Positions 53,142 to 61,969 of a stretch of 64,000 nt of DNA are shown piece after piece. The translations under genes were made by a program, and so were the position numbers. Numbering within the stretch: position 1 is the stretch's first letter; the number at the start of each line of letters is the position of its first letter. This stretch comes from Phytoactinopolyspora mesophila. GTDB taxonomy: Bacteria; Actinomycetota; Actinomycetes; Jiangellales; Jiangellaceae. The notes below the pieces were generated by a model that made no database searches, was not told the DNA's origin, and worked only from the letters and a program-made list of their open reading frames with translations. The stretch covers positions 62,001 to 126,000 of the forward strand of contig NZ_WLZY01000013.1 in assembly GCF_010122465.1 (NCBI RefSeq), given 5' to 3'.

Positions 53142-56100
53142 TCAGGTGACCAAACGTGGGGCGACGGCAGCCGCGGCGGTACCGGCGCCCGCCGCGGCGA
53201 ACACGGAGCCCCACGCGACTGGCCCAAGCGGCGTGCAACCGAGGAACTGGCTCAGCCCAGGCGTTTGCACAGCGACGACGAGCGCAACGGCGGAGCCGGC
53301 ACACGTGCCGATCACCAGCCGGCTGTGCCGACCGGCCAGCATCGTCTGCCCCAACTGGGTCATGATCAGCGCGGCCAGGCCCATGGTGCCCGCACGTTGC
53401 CGGCGGCCGGTGAATCGCCCGGCGGTCCAGGCCAGCGTCGCGCCGAGCGCAGTCGCCCCGCCACGCACCGCAACCGCCTTCGCCAACGGCGCCCCCAGCA
53501 TCGGGCCGACCGGGCCGTTGTGGTCCTCGTCATCATGGTTGCCGGCCAGCGCGACAGCCAACGCGGGGAACATGTCCGTGAGCATGTTGACCAGCAGCAT
53601 CTGACGAGTGTTGATCGGCGCCCGACCCGCCAACGCCGTTCCCAGCAGCATGAAGGTGACCTCCCCGGCGTTTCCGCCCACGAGGATCGACACCGCGTCA
53701 CGCGCCCGGCGCCACAGCGCCCGCCCTTCGAGCACCGCACGATGTACCTGCCGGATATCGGCGTTCGTGAGCACCAGGTCAGCCGACGACTGAGCCGACG
53801 TCGACCGCTGCGCACGCACACCGATGCCGACGTCGGCGAGCCGGATCGCCGCCGCGTCGTTCACCCCGTCGCCGATCATGGCGACGACGCGGCGCTCACG
53901 CTGCAGCGCGTCGACGATCTGTACCTTGTGCTCCGGCGACACCCGCGCGAACACCGTGCACCGCGCCACTCGACGGGTCCGCTCCCGCTCGCTCATCCGA
54001 TCCATCTCGGCTCCGGTCAGAACCGCGCCGTTGGCGATGCCGGTAGCGGCTGCCACCGCCCGGGCAGTCTCCGGATGATCTCCGGTCACCATGACGACTC
54101 GTGTTCCGGCGCCGGTCAGTTCGTTGACCGCCTCCGCCGCCTCGGCGCGAGGAGCATCGGCGATGCCGACGAAGCCGAGAAGTTGCAGGCCGCTGACCAG
54201 GGACTCGAGTTCGTCGGTCTGCTCCGGCACATCATCGCGACGCTCAGCGACAGCCAGCACGCGCAGACCATCGGCCGCAAGCCGCTCCACCGTGTCCTTG
54301 GCCCCCTCCGCCGCGTCGCATAGGGGCAAAATCACCTCGGGGGCGCCCTTCACCACCAGTTGCGGCCCATCCTCGGTCCGCCCGAGCGCGGCGAAGTACC
54401 CACGGCGAGTCTCGAACGGCAATTCCGTGATCAGTTCCCAGCCGGCTCGATGCACCTCGTCCGCGGCCACCGCCGCTTCCAGCACAGCACGGTCCGTGGC
54501 GTGCGGCAACCGGCTGACCTCGTCGGAACCCACCGCGGGGCAGGCCCGCCCCGCGGCCGCGAGCAGAACGTCGGACTCCGGTTCACCCGGCGTCAGGTCT
54601 TCAGCACCAGAAGCCAGCCGGGTGAGGCGGAGCCGCCCCTCCGTCAACGTCCCCGTCTTGTCGAAGCACACCACGTCAACCCGGCCGAGCGCCTCGAGCG
54701 CTCTCGACGTCCGGACCAGGGTGCCCTGTTGCGACAGCCTGCGCGCACCACCGGCTTGAGCCACCGTCGCGACCAGGGGTAACCCTTCCGGCACCGCCGC
54801 CACAGCGAGCGAAACCCCCGCGGCAATCGCCTGCCGCAACGGCAGACCGCGAAGTAATCCAACACCGGTTACCGCGGCGCCGCCGATCGCGGTGACGGGC
54901 AAGGCGAGCCGCGTCACCTCCTGAAGCCGGGCCTGCAGACCGGCTGGGCGCGGAGCACGCCCGGCAACAGCAGTGGCGCGGCCGGCCTCGGTCGAGCGCC
55001 CGGTGGCGACGACGACGGCGTACCCGGAGCCCGCCAGCACGCTGGTTCCCTCGAACACCATGCCGCTGCGTTCGGCTACCGCAGCCCCCGGCGTGGCCAG
55101 GGTGTCCTTGGCCACCGGCAACGACTCACCGGTCAACGTCGATTCGTCGACTTCGAGGTCCTCGGCATCGAGCAGACGGGCGTCGGCCGGCACGACGTCA
55201 GAGGCCCGCAGTTCGATCACGTCGCCCGGCACCAGTGCGCCCGCCACCACGCTCTCGACCTGGGCCTCAGTGAGCCGCTCGAGGTCTTGCAAGCGCAGTC
55301 TCCGCGCGCTGATCTCCTGCTCGGCCAGCAAGTGCCGCAACGCACGCTCCACCCGGAGCCGCTGCCCACCACTGATCAACACGTTCCCAGTCAGCACCGC
55401 CCCGACGAGAACACCGTCCAACGCCGAGCCCACGATCACCGACGCGGCAGCGCCGACCGCAAGCACCGGGGTCAGCGGATCGCGCAGTTCCTCATACACC
55501 GCCTTGGCCAGCCCGGCAACCTCCTGTGCCTGCCTGCTCACGAAGGCGACGCCGGGCAGGCCAGTGCCCACCGGCGGCGGATGGGGCGGTTGTCCGGCAC
55601 GGGTCCGCATCAGCCGGGCGTAGGCGTCGCGGGCATCCAGCTCATGCCAGGGCACCCTGGATATCGGCGGCGGCGGGCTGCCACGCGTCGCCCGAACCCC
55701 CGCGACCGTGCCATGTAGCAGCGCGAGCAGCGCGGCCACCTGGACCGGAGGCAGTTCACTCACGATCCGGCTTCGGCGATCCGCGGTGAGCACACTCAGG
55801 ACACCCAGCGCGGAACCGGCCTGGGCCAGGCGCACCGCGCTGCGGCTGACGGGGCGCGCGCGTTTCAAGGCGCACAGGATCCGCCACACGTCTTCCAGAC
55901 CGTTGGCGCACACGAGGTCGGCGGACCAGTAGGACGTGGTGTCCACGTCGAGGACGGCGACGGCGACATCCGCGGCAGACATCGCGTCCTCGTCAGAGGC
56001 GGACACAACCAGAACACCCTGGCCCTCGGCCTGCAGCCGGCGCACGTGGTCAGACAACGTGAGAGCCTGGTCAACCGTCTCGTCCGCCCAGGGCACGAGT

Positions 56101-57482
56101 TCGTCCGCCTCGGGCTGGGCGGTCAGGTGGATCGTCGCGCCGGATTCACGGGCTGCCTCGAGCACCGCGTCGGTCTTCGGGTCGAGTTCTCCATCGGACG
56201 TGACCAAGACCCGCGCATCGAGCACGATCACGGAGACCCGGTCCAGCCGCCGGAATGCCGCCGCGTTCAGTGGCACCACGCCGCGTCTGGCCAGGTCGCG
56301 GCCGACGGCCGCCGCGAACCCCTCGCGACCGTAGCGGGCTGCCCTGGGCACCGCCGCCTGAAACGCATCTGATGCTCGGCCGGGATTCCGGGTCAGGGCC
56401 AGAACCGCTGCCACGGCCCCCGAGGTCAGTGGTCCGAGCCGCCGGCTCCACTCCTCGATCGGCCCGTCCGGCCGGGGCTCCGGCCGCGGCTGCGGTCGTG
56501 GACCGCTGTCCGGCACGGTAGATGCTCGTCCAGACAGCTCCGGTTCCATCCGGTTCCACGCCTGACGCCGTTCCCACACCTCAGCCAGCAGAGTTGTGCG
56601 ATACAACGCGTCGACCGCCGGCGATGCGATCCCCCGGGAAAGTCCGTGCACCGCGGCATTGGCCAGCGTCAGTACGAGATCGGTTTCGACCGGCCCGATG
56701 CGCCGTTTCAACCCGCTGCGCAGCCCTCGTTCGATGTCCAGCATCGCTGTGACCGTCCGGAGGCTACGAGGCATCGGCGAGAACCGGAACACCGTTTGGA
56801 CCGTCGCCATCGACGTCGCCACGCAATCAGCCGCCAGTTCGGCTGCCACGGCCGCGATCGAAGCGGAGTCGCCCGGATGGGTCGGACGCTGCCAGGAGAA
56901 GTCGTCCTCGCGGGAGCCGTGGTCTTTCTCGACGGCGCGTACTGTGTCGAGCAACGTGTCCACGCTCAGCCGGCGCTCGTCGAAAGCGACCAGTACCTGC
57001 CCGGTCACCGCGTTGACCCGCGCCCAGCGCACCCCATGGAGTCTGCGTAGCGCCGAAGGTACCTGCTTGGTCAGCTTGCGCTGACCGTTGCCGTCGAGTC
57101 CGCGGACCTCGATGTGGGCGCGGCCGTGCCCGGTCCAGACCCGCCGCCGCTGCCGCCGGGGGTGCGCGTCAAGCAACGCGCGGGCCGCGCCCACCGACTC
57201 TCGCGCGGCATCGGTGGGCAGCACTCCAACGGCCGCTTGCGGCAGCTGGCTGACCGTCCCCTTCACCAGGCCCGCGGTGAACGCCGCCGCAGATACGCCG
57301 GCCATCGCAGCGCCGGCGCCGAGCTTGGCGACGCCGGCCGCGGCTCGCCCCACGCCAGCAGGCTCGCCGCGTGGCTCGGCTGTGTCTCGCTCACCCGGCG
57401 AGACGATGTGCGCACCGGTCCGCACGACACTGGCTGCGCCCCGTACCGGAGCGCTGAGCATTGAGCAAGCAGCACCAAGCAT
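53142..57482 (-). CDS. Very large cation-translocating P-type ATPase (CtpH/CtpI-like)
   Basis: A 1446-residue P-type ATPase. The N-terminal ~600 residues hold an HMA-like fold (IEVRGLDGNGQRKLTKQVPS; VTGQVLVAFDERRLSVDTLL, ~125-205) and a region resembling a degenerate second transporter half. The catalytic part is complete: EVDESTLTGESLPVAKDTLA (actuator, ~784), phosphorylation site VVCFDKTGTLTEGRLRLTRL (~940), MVTGDHPETARAVAAATGIA, and VAMIGDGVNDAAAIRLADVG (~1204). Membrane helices flank these and end the protein. Similar giant pumps are known in mycobacteria (CtpH, CtpI), with calcium or magnesium transport suggested. The ion is unproven. It occupies a single gene unit. Confidence 0.92.
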   Translation of the reverse strand: MLGAACSMLSAPVRGAASVVRTGAHIVSPGERDTAEPRGEPAGVGRAAAGVAKLGAGAAMAGVSAAAFTAGLVKGTVSQLPQAAVGVLPTDAARESVGAARALLDAHPRRQRRRVWTGHGRAHIEVRGLDGNGQRKLTKQVPSALRRLHGVRWARVNAVTGQVLVAFDERRLSVDTLLDTVRAVEKDHGSREDDFSWQRPTHPGDSASIAAVAAELAADCVATSMATVQTVFRFSPMPRSLRTVTAMLDIERGLRSGLKRRIGPVETDLVLTLANAAVHGLSRGIASPAVDALYRTTLLAEVWERRQAWNRMEPELSGRASTVPDSGPRPQPRPEPRPDGPIEEWSRRLGPLTSGAVAAVLALTRNPGRASDAFQAAVPRAARYGREGFAAAVGRDLARRGVVPLNAAAFRRLDRVSVIVLDARVLVTSDGELDPKTDAVLEAARESGATIHLTAQPEADELVPWADETVDQALTLSDHVRRLQAEGQGVLVVSASDEDAMSAADVAVAVLDVDTTSYWSADLVCANGLEDVWRILCALKRARPVSRSAVRLAQAGSALGVLSVLTADRRSRIVSELPPVQVAALLALLHGTVAGVRATRGSPPPPISRVPWHELDARDAYARLMRTRAGQPPHPPPVGTGLPGVAFVSRQAQEVAGLAKAVYEELRDPLTPVLAVGAAASVIVGSALDGVLVGAVLTGNVLISGGQRLRVERALRHLLAEQEISARRLRLQDLERLTEAQVESVVAGALVPGDVIELRASDVVPADARLLDAEDLEVDESTLTGESLPVAKDTLATPGAAVAERSGMVFEGTSVLAGSGYAVVVATGRSTEAGRATAVAGRAPRPAGLQARLQEVTRLALPVTAIGGAAVTGVGLLRGLPLRQAIAAGVSLAVAAVPEGLPLVATVAQAGGARRLSQQGTLVRTSRALEALGRVDVVCFDKTGTLTEGRLRLTRLASGAEDLTPGEPESDVLLAAAGRACPAVGSDEVSRLPHATDRAVLEAAVAADEVHRAGWELITELPFETRRGYFAALGRTEDGPQLVVKGAPEVILPLCDAAEGAKDTVERLAADGLRVLAVAERRDDVPEQTDELESLVSGLQLLGFVGIADAPRAEAAEAVNELTGAGTRVVMVTGDHPETARAVAAATGIANGAVLTGAEMDRMSERERTRRVARCTVFARVSPEHKVQIVDALQRERRVVAMIGDGVNDAAAIRLADVGIGVRAQRSTSAQSSADLVLTNADIRQVHRAVLEGRALWRRARDAVSILVGGNAGEVTFMLLGTALAGRAPINTRQMLLVNMLTDMFPALAVALAGNHDDEDHNGPVGPMLGAPLAKAVAVRGGATALGATLAWTAGRFTGRRQRAGTMGLAALIMTQLGQTMLAGRHSRLVIGTCAGSAVALVVAVQTPGLSQFLGCTPLGPVAWGSVFAAAGAGTAAAAVAPRLVT

Positions 57483-57685
57483 GCCGGTTCCGGTACCCCG
57501 TGCGCTCGTCCTTACGCCTCTTCAGGTTCGCGACCAGCAGAGGTATCCGCGCACAGGGAGCACCTCGCCACCGCTTCGACGTCCTCGGCCAGCTGATCCG
57601 GCAGCGCAGAGACCTCGTTTCGATTGGCGACCAGGCGTCCTCCGACCCGCTGGTTCTCGCCACGATCCCGGTATTCTCGCCACTC

Positions 57686-58225
57686 GTGACTCACGTAGAC
57701 GAACAGGGCCGGACCGAGCCTCCTATCGCAGCTGACGAAACCACCACGCTCCTCGGTTTCCTCGACTATCAACGCGAGACTTTGGCGTGGAAGTGCTCCG
57801 GGCTCGATGCGGCCGGACTGCAAGCCCGCGTCGCAGTGTCGTCGATGACCCTCGGCGGGATGCTCAAACACATGGCCTTCGTCGAGGACCATTGGTTCGC
57901 CCGGTTCCTTCATGGTCACGAGGGCCACCCGCCATGGGACACCGTCGATTGGAAAGCCGACCCGGACTGGGATTGGAACTCCGCGGTTGCCGACACTCCT
58001 GAGCAGCTACATGAGCTCTGGCACAACGCGGTGGATCGTTCCCGCTCCTTCGTCACCGAAGCGCTGGCCAACGGTGGCCTTGATCAGCTGGCCAAGCGCT
58101 CCTGGTCCAACGGTGAGACACCGAGCCTGCGCTGGATCATCTGCCACATGATCGAGGAGTACGCCAGGCACAACGGTCACGCCGATCTCATCCGCGAGTC
58201 GGTTGACGGCCTTACGGGCGAGTAG
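57686..58225 (+). CDS. DinB-family (DUF664) protein, mycothiol-transferase-like fold
   Basis: A 179-residue four-helix protein. Metal His residues occur in GMLKHMAFVEDHWFARFLHG and in WIICHMIEEYARHNGHADLI RESVDG. The DLIRESVDG end is the DUF664 signature. In actinobacteria these are proposed thiol S-transferases using mycothiol. The GTG at 57686 begins the conserved part; the open frame upstream to 57461 is not conserved. Single gene between the P-type ATPase and the AAC(2') gene. Confidence 0.88.
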   Translation: MTHVDEQGRTEPPIAADETTTLLGFLDYQRETLAWKCSGLDAAGLQARVAVSSMTLGGMLKHMAFVEDHWFARFLHGHEGHPPWDTVDWKADPDWDWNSAVADTPEQLHELWHNAVDRSRSFVTEALANGGLDQLAKRSWSNGETPSLRWIICHMIEEYARHNGHADLIRESVDGLTGE

Positions 58226-58332
58226 CGGATACGTCGATGCTCGGGCACCCGTGCCGCGTGCAGAATTCGTGAGCTACTACCCGGCTGGTCGACGCCGAAC
58301 CGGAACCGGTTATCCGGAAGCCGGCACGCCGC

Positions 58333-58872
58333 TCACCAGACGTCGCCCGTCCGCCAGTCACACGTGATCGCATCATCGAGGTCGAGTTCTGGACTTGTAG
58401 GGGTCGGCAGGACCAGGACGCCGCCGTCGTCGTCGGCCGTCCGCTCCATGCCGGTCGGCGCGAGGACCCAGGTCGGCCCGCTCCAGGTGAGCCAGCCTCG
58501 TCGCTGGTAGAAGTCCTGGATTCCGGTGCCGTCGGACAACGCGCCGAGGTCATATGCAGCTCGGATGACGCGCTCGGAAGCGGTCATGGCGGCCTCGGCA
58601 TGACCACGTCGCCGGTGGGCCTTATTGACGGCCAGGGCTTCCACGTACCCGGTGCGGATGGCCAGTCCCCGGTGGATCAGGCGCCGTTGAACGACGCAGG
58701 CATGTGCGACGATCACGCCGTCCTCCCGGACCACCACGTGGACGCCGCCGAGTGCGTGGTCCCAGTCTTCGTCGGCGAACTCGCCGTCGAAGGCGTCGTC
58801 GAGCAACCGGCGGATCGTCGTCAGGTCAGCCGGCGCCAGGTCAGCCGTGTGCGCAAGGGTGAGGTCGGACAC
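58333..58872 (-). CDS. aac(2'): Aminoglycoside 2'-N-acetyltransferase, AAC(2')-I family
   Basis: A 179-residue GNAT protein whose length and sequence follow the intrinsic AAC(2') enzymes of mycobacteria and Providencia: LLDDAFDGEFADEDWDHALG GVHVVV, VVQRRLIHRGLAIRTGYVEA, NKAHRRRGHAEAAMTASERV (acetyl-CoA loop), LGALSDGTG, YQRRGWLTWSGPTWVLAPTG and the C-terminal CDWRTGDVW. These enzymes acetylate the 2'-amine of gentamicin, tobramycin and similar drugs, and may have a cell-wall or metabolic role. GTG at 58872 follows GGAGG with eight bases spacing. Activity would need testing, but the match is strong. Confidence 0.9.
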   Translation of the reverse strand: MSDLTLAHTADLAPADLTTIRRLLDDAFDGEFADEDWDHALGGVHVVVREDGVIVAHACVVQRRLIHRGLAIRTGYVEALAVNKAHRRRGHAEAAMTASERVIRAAYDLGALSDGTGIQDFYQRRGWLTWSGPTWVLAPTGMERTADDDGGVLVLPTPTSPELDLDDAITCDWRTGDVW

Positions 58873-58946
58873 TGGTTGAGCCTCCCACACATGCGCACAA
58901 GGCGCACGAGTTGCGTCCCCGAGCCATCCTTATGGCTCGCGCCCTG

Positions 58947-59021
58947 CCAGGACTTCTCGTGCGTCACCATGCCTGCAGTCATGGTGACGGACGAGAAAAC
59001 CCACCAAACATGATCATTTGG
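58947..59021. repeat. 72-75-bp dispersed palindromic element, family 2 copy B
   Basis: The reverse strand reads CAAATGATCATGTTTGGTGG and on to GCACGAGAAGTCCTGG. It matches 28161-28236 at about 64 of 72 bases. This copy still folds: CGTCACCATG (58962-58971) pairs with CATGGTGACG (58980-58989), extended by TTCTCGT/ACGAGAA. Between the AAC(2') start and the end of paaE. Confidence 0.82.
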
Positions 59022-59048
59022 TTGAGGGGCTTGGTGACCGGGGCGGGT

Positions 59049-60131
59049 CTACGCGTCGTAGTCGACGACGACCTTCTCCGAGCGCACCAACGACTGGCAA
59101 GTGAGCACGAATCCGTCCTCGACCTCGGCATCCTCCAGTGCGAAGTTGCGCCGCATCACCACCTCGCCCTCGGTCACCTTGGCGCGACACGTGCCGCAGA
59201 CTCCGCCCTTGCAAGCGAAGGGCAGATCTGGACGGACCCGTTGGGCACCGTCCAGGACGGCGGTGTCGCGGTCCAGCGTCGTTGTGGTGGTACGGCCGTC
59301 GAGGATGATGGACACCTCGCTCGTCTCACCCTCCAAGGGGGCTTCTTCGTGCCGCAGCGCAGGCGGCGGCACGTCGTCCACGTAGAACAGCTCGTGGTGG
59401 ATGCGTGCCTTCTCCACCCCCACCTGCGCGAGTAGTTCCTCGGTGGCGGTGACCATCTCGTACGGCCCGCACAGCCACCAGTGATCCACCCGCGGAACGT
59501 CGACGAGCAGGTCCAGCAGGGTTTGAACCTTCTCCGGCGCTAGCCGCCCGGTGAACAGGTCCGCCTCGCGAGGTTCACGCGACAGCACGTGAATCAGCTC
59601 CAGGCGGTCCGGGTAGCGGTCCTTCAGATCGGCGAGCTCGTCGGCGAACATGACGGTGTTGGTGCGCCGGTTGCCATAGATGAGGGTAACGGTGGCGTCC
59701 GGGTGCCGAAGCACGCTGCCGACGATCGACAGCACCGGGGTGATGCCGGAGCCCGCCGCGAGAAGCACGTGGTGACCTGGCGTATCGACGTCGGGGGTGA
59801 ACCCGCCTGTGGGTGTGCCCACCTCGATCTCGTCACCAGGACGGAGATCGCGCACCAGCCAGCTGGAGAACAACCCGTCCGGGATTTCCCGCACACCGAT
59901 CCGCGGCCGGTCCCCCTCCGCCGCGCAGATGGAGTACGAACGCCGCTCGTCCCGGCCGTCGATCCGGCGCCGCAGCGTCAACGACTGACCGGCCCGGAAC
60001 GCATACAACTCCGCCAACTCCGGTGGAACGTCGAAGGTCACCGCGACGGCGTCGTCGCACAGCCGGTCCACCGAGGCCACCCGGAGCGGGTGGAACTCAC
60101 CACGCAGTCGAGCCTTGATCGCGGTGGCCAT
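59049..60131 (-). CDS. paaE: Ring-1,2-phenylacetyl-CoA epoxidase reductase subunit PaaE
   Basis: A 360-residue reductase that passes electrons from NADPH to the PaaA di-iron centre. FAD domain: RAGQSLTLRRRIDGRDERRS YSIC (~47). NADPH domain: LLAAGSGITPVLSIVGSVLR and WWLCGPYEMV. C-terminal plant-type ferredoxin: PFACKGGVCGTCRAKVTEGE with its fourth Cys in VLTCQSLV, so all four 2Fe-2S ligands are present. Last gene of the minus-strand paaZABCDE run, directly adjacent to paaD. Confidence 0.95.
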   Translation of the reverse strand: MATAIKARLRGEFHPLRVASVDRLCDDAVAVTFDVPPELAELYAFRAGQSLTLRRRIDGRDERRSYSICAAEGDRPRIGVREIPDGLFSSWLVRDLRPGDEIEVGTPTGGFTPDVDTPGHHVLLAAGSGITPVLSIVGSVLRHPDATVTLIYGNRRTNTVMFADELADLKDRYPDRLELIHVLSREPREADLFTGRLAPEKVQTLLDLLVDVPRVDHWWLCGPYEMVTATEELLAQVGVEKARIHHELFYVDDVPPPALRHEEAPLEGETSEVSIILDGRTTTTTLDRDTAVLDGAQRVRPDLPFACKGGVCGTCRAKVTEGEVVMRRNFALEDAEVEDGFVLTCQSLVRSEKVVVDYDA

Positions 60132-60659
60132 TCAGATCTCCTTGACATGTTCGAACGGCTCCTGGCACGCGCGGCAGCGGCGCAGCGCCTTGCACGCCGT
60201 GGCGCTGAACCGGGAGAGCTCCTCCGTGTCGGCGGAGTCGCAGCGCGGGCAGCGGACTCGCCGCACGGTCGGACCCAGCGTCAACGGCACCGGCCCGGCG
60301 AGCTCTCGAGGAGCTGCGCCCGGAGGCGCGATCCCGTGCTCGGCCAGTTTTCGTTTTCCCTCGTCGCTGATCCAGTCGGTGCTCCACGGCGGATGCAGGA
60401 CGGTGCGCACCTCGACGTCGTGGTAACCGGCCTTGCGCAAGACGTAGACGAGGTCATCACGCATCGTGTCCATGGCCGGGCAGCCGGTGTAGGTGGGTGT
60501 GATCGTCACGACGACGCGCTCGCCCTCGAGACACACATCACGCAGCACACCGAGATCGGCGAGCGTGAGCATGGGCAGCTCCGGATCGGTGACGACTTCG
60601 GCCACCCGCCGCGCAGCGGCGAGCCGGGTGCCGGTAGCGCTGCCTGCCATGGTGATCAC
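60132..60659 (-). CDS. paaD: Phenylacetyl-CoA epoxidase assembly subunit PaaD (DUF59)
   Basis: A 175-residue MIP18/DUF59-type protein, probably needed for iron-sulfur or di-iron maturation of the Paa oxygenase. N-terminal VVTDPELPMLTLADLGVLRD, then VVVTITPTYTGCPAMDTMRD DLV with the conserved Cys. The C-terminus has a zinc-ribbon-like Cys set (VRCPRCDSADTEELSRFSAT and ALRRCRACQEPFEHVK). Overlaps the stop of paaC (ATGA) and is directly followed by paaE. Confidence 0.95.
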   Translation of the reverse strand: MITMAGSATGTRLAAARRVAEVVTDPELPMLTLADLGVLRDVCLEGERVVVTITPTYTGCPAMDTMRDDLVYVLRKAGYHDVEVRTVLHPPWSTDWISDEGKRKLAEHGIAPPGAAPRELAGPVPLTLGPTVRRVRCPRCDSADTEELSRFSATACKALRRCRACQEPFEHVKEI

Positions 60660-61597
60660 CAGGTTCCGTCCGGGTGGGCTCGGGCGACGCTTTGCATCTC
60701 GGCGAGCAGGTATCCCATGGCCTCGGTGTGGACGCCGTCGCGTCCCGCCCGGCCGCCGACGCCCGGCAACGGCGACACGTCGGGAATCTGAAGCGTCGCA
60801 GCCCGGAACACCTGCGCCAGCACCTCGTCGAACTCCTCACGCACCGACGCCAGATCAATCCCAACCCCGACACCCCCGCCGTGTTGATCATGGGCGATAA
60901 CTTCTCCAGCCGGTTCCGAAGGGTGTTTTTGCCCATGATCAACAGGGTGGGTGAAGAGCTCGTCGACGTACGGCCAGACCGTCTCCAGCCCGGCAGCTAT
61001 CCGCTGCCGCGAGTACGGCGTGCCGTCGCCCAGTCGGACGGCCCACTGAGCGACGTAGTCGCGGTGATACCTCAGCTCCTTGACACCTTTCGCGGCGATC
61101 GCCGACAGCACCGGATCAGGTGAGCCGGTGAGCCGGCTGAACACGGCCAGCCGCCAGGTGGCGAACACCAGCAACCGGGCGATCAGCTCGCCGAAATCGC
61201 CGTTCTCCAGCTCCGCCAGGCGGACGTTGCGGAACTCGTGCTCGTCGCGGAAGAACGCGAGGTGGTCCTCGCCGGCAGCACCGGACGCCGCGGCCGAGCG
61301 GGCCAGCAGCAGCCTGGCCTGGCCGAGCAGGTCGAGGGCGATGTTGGCGATCGCGACCTCCTCTTCCAGCTCGGGCAGGCGGGTGCACCATTGCTGGAGC
61401 CGATGCGACATGATCAGCGCGTCGTCGCCCAGCATCAGGCAGTAGGTAGCGAGCTCATCCGCATCGACCCCGTCGGGCAGCGTCGTGTCGATACCGGACA
61501 GCGGGTCCTCGAACCCGGTGCCGAATGCCCACCTGGCGTCGTCGACACCTTCGGTGATCGACTCGTAGGCGTTGTCGAAACCCATCTCCGGCCTCAC
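60656..61597 (-). CDS. paaC: Phenylacetyl-CoA epoxidase structural subunit PaaC, with a repeat-derived insert
   Basis: A 313-residue ferritin-like subunit without a di-iron site. It supports PaaA in the oxygenase complex. Conserved: YCLMLGDDALIMSHRLQQWC, EEEVAIANIALDLLGQARLL, LVFATWRLAVFSRLTGSPDP, and VKELRYHRDYVAQWAVRLGD. Between YVDELFTHP and GVGVGIDLASV (residues ~218-239) lie about 21 residues (VDHGQKHPSEPAGEVIAHDQ H) encoded exactly by a dispersed palindromic element (60882-60944). The 63-base element keeps the frame. The GTG at 61597 overlaps the paaB stop. The insert falls at a likely surface loop, so the protein may still work. Confidence 0.93.
   Translation of the reverse strand: MRPEMGFDNAYESITEGVDDARWAFGTGFEDPLSGIDTTLPDGVDADELATYCLMLGDDALIMSHRLQQWCTRLPELEEEVAIANIALDLLGQARLLLARSAAASGAAGEDHLAFFRDEHEFRNVRLAELENGDFGELIARLLVFATWRLAVFSRLTGSPDPVLSAIAAKGVKELRYHRDYVAQWAVRLGDGTPYSRQRIAAGLETVWPYVDELFTHPVDHGQKHPSEPAGEVIAHDQHGGGVGVGIDLASVREEFDEVLAQVFRAATLQIPDVSPLPGVGGRAGRDGVHTEAMGYLLAEMQSVARAHPDGTW
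60882..60944. repeat. 63-bp TGATCAT palindromic element, copy B, inside paaC
   Basis: Ends TGTTGATCATGGGC (60882-60895) and GCCCATGATCAACA (60931-60944) are perfect inverted repeats. Its reverse strand aligns to 11641-11702. Exactly 21 codons in the paaC frame. Confidence 0.88.
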
Positions 61598-61896
61598 ATG
61601 TGCGGGACGTGCTCGGGAATGTCGTAGAACGTCGGATGCCGGTAGACCTTGTCCGCCGACGGCGCGAAGAACGGATCCTTCTCGTCCGGGCTCGACGCGG
61701 CGATATCGGACGACTTCACCACCCAGATGCTCACACCCTCGTTGCGGCGGGTGTACAGATCGCGGGCATGATGCAGAGCCATCTCGGCGTCGGCCGACCG
61801 CAGCGAGCCGACGTGCACGTGGTTCAGCCCGCGCTTGCTGCGCACGAACACCTCGTACAGCGGCCAGCCGGCGCGTGTACCTCCGGTCTCCGACAT
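61594..61896 (-). CDS. paaB: Phenylacetyl-CoA epoxidase subunit PaaB
   Basis: A 100-residue subunit that bridges PaaA and PaaC in the oxygenase complex. The sequence is typical throughout: WPLYEVFVRSKRGLNHVHVG, SLRSADAEMALHHARDLYTR, NEGVSIWVVKSSDIAASSPD and FFAPSADKVYRHPTFYDIPE. The ATG at 61896 has GGGAGAGG ahead; a longer frame to 61923 reads into a palindrome and is discarded. GTGA overlap with paaC. Confidence 0.95.
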   Translation of the reverse strand: MSETGGTRAGWPLYEVFVRSKRGLNHVHVGSLRSADAEMALHHARDLYTRRNEGVSIWVVKSSDIAASSPDEKDPFFAPSADKVYRHPTFYDIPEHVPHM

Positions 61897-61916
61897 CTCA
61901 CCTCTCCCTTCATCGG

Positions 61917-61969
61917 TGATCATGAGCGGTTTCGTGTCGCTATAGCGACGTGAATCCGCTCATGATCAC
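61917..61969. repeat. Nested perfect palindrome between paaA and paaB
   Basis: Outer arms GTGATCATGAGCGG (61917-61930) and CCGCTCATGATCAC (61956-61969), inner palindrome GTCGCTATAGCGAC (61936-61949). It covers the paaA stop codon and lies just upstream of paaB. As it sits within an operon, it is more likely an mRNA processing/stability hairpin or a dispersed element than a full terminator. Shares the TGATCATG ends with other repeats here. Confidence 0.8.

Noticed and set aside
53265-54323. 352-codon plus-strand frame
   Set aside because: Antisense to the catalytic part of the P-type ATPase.
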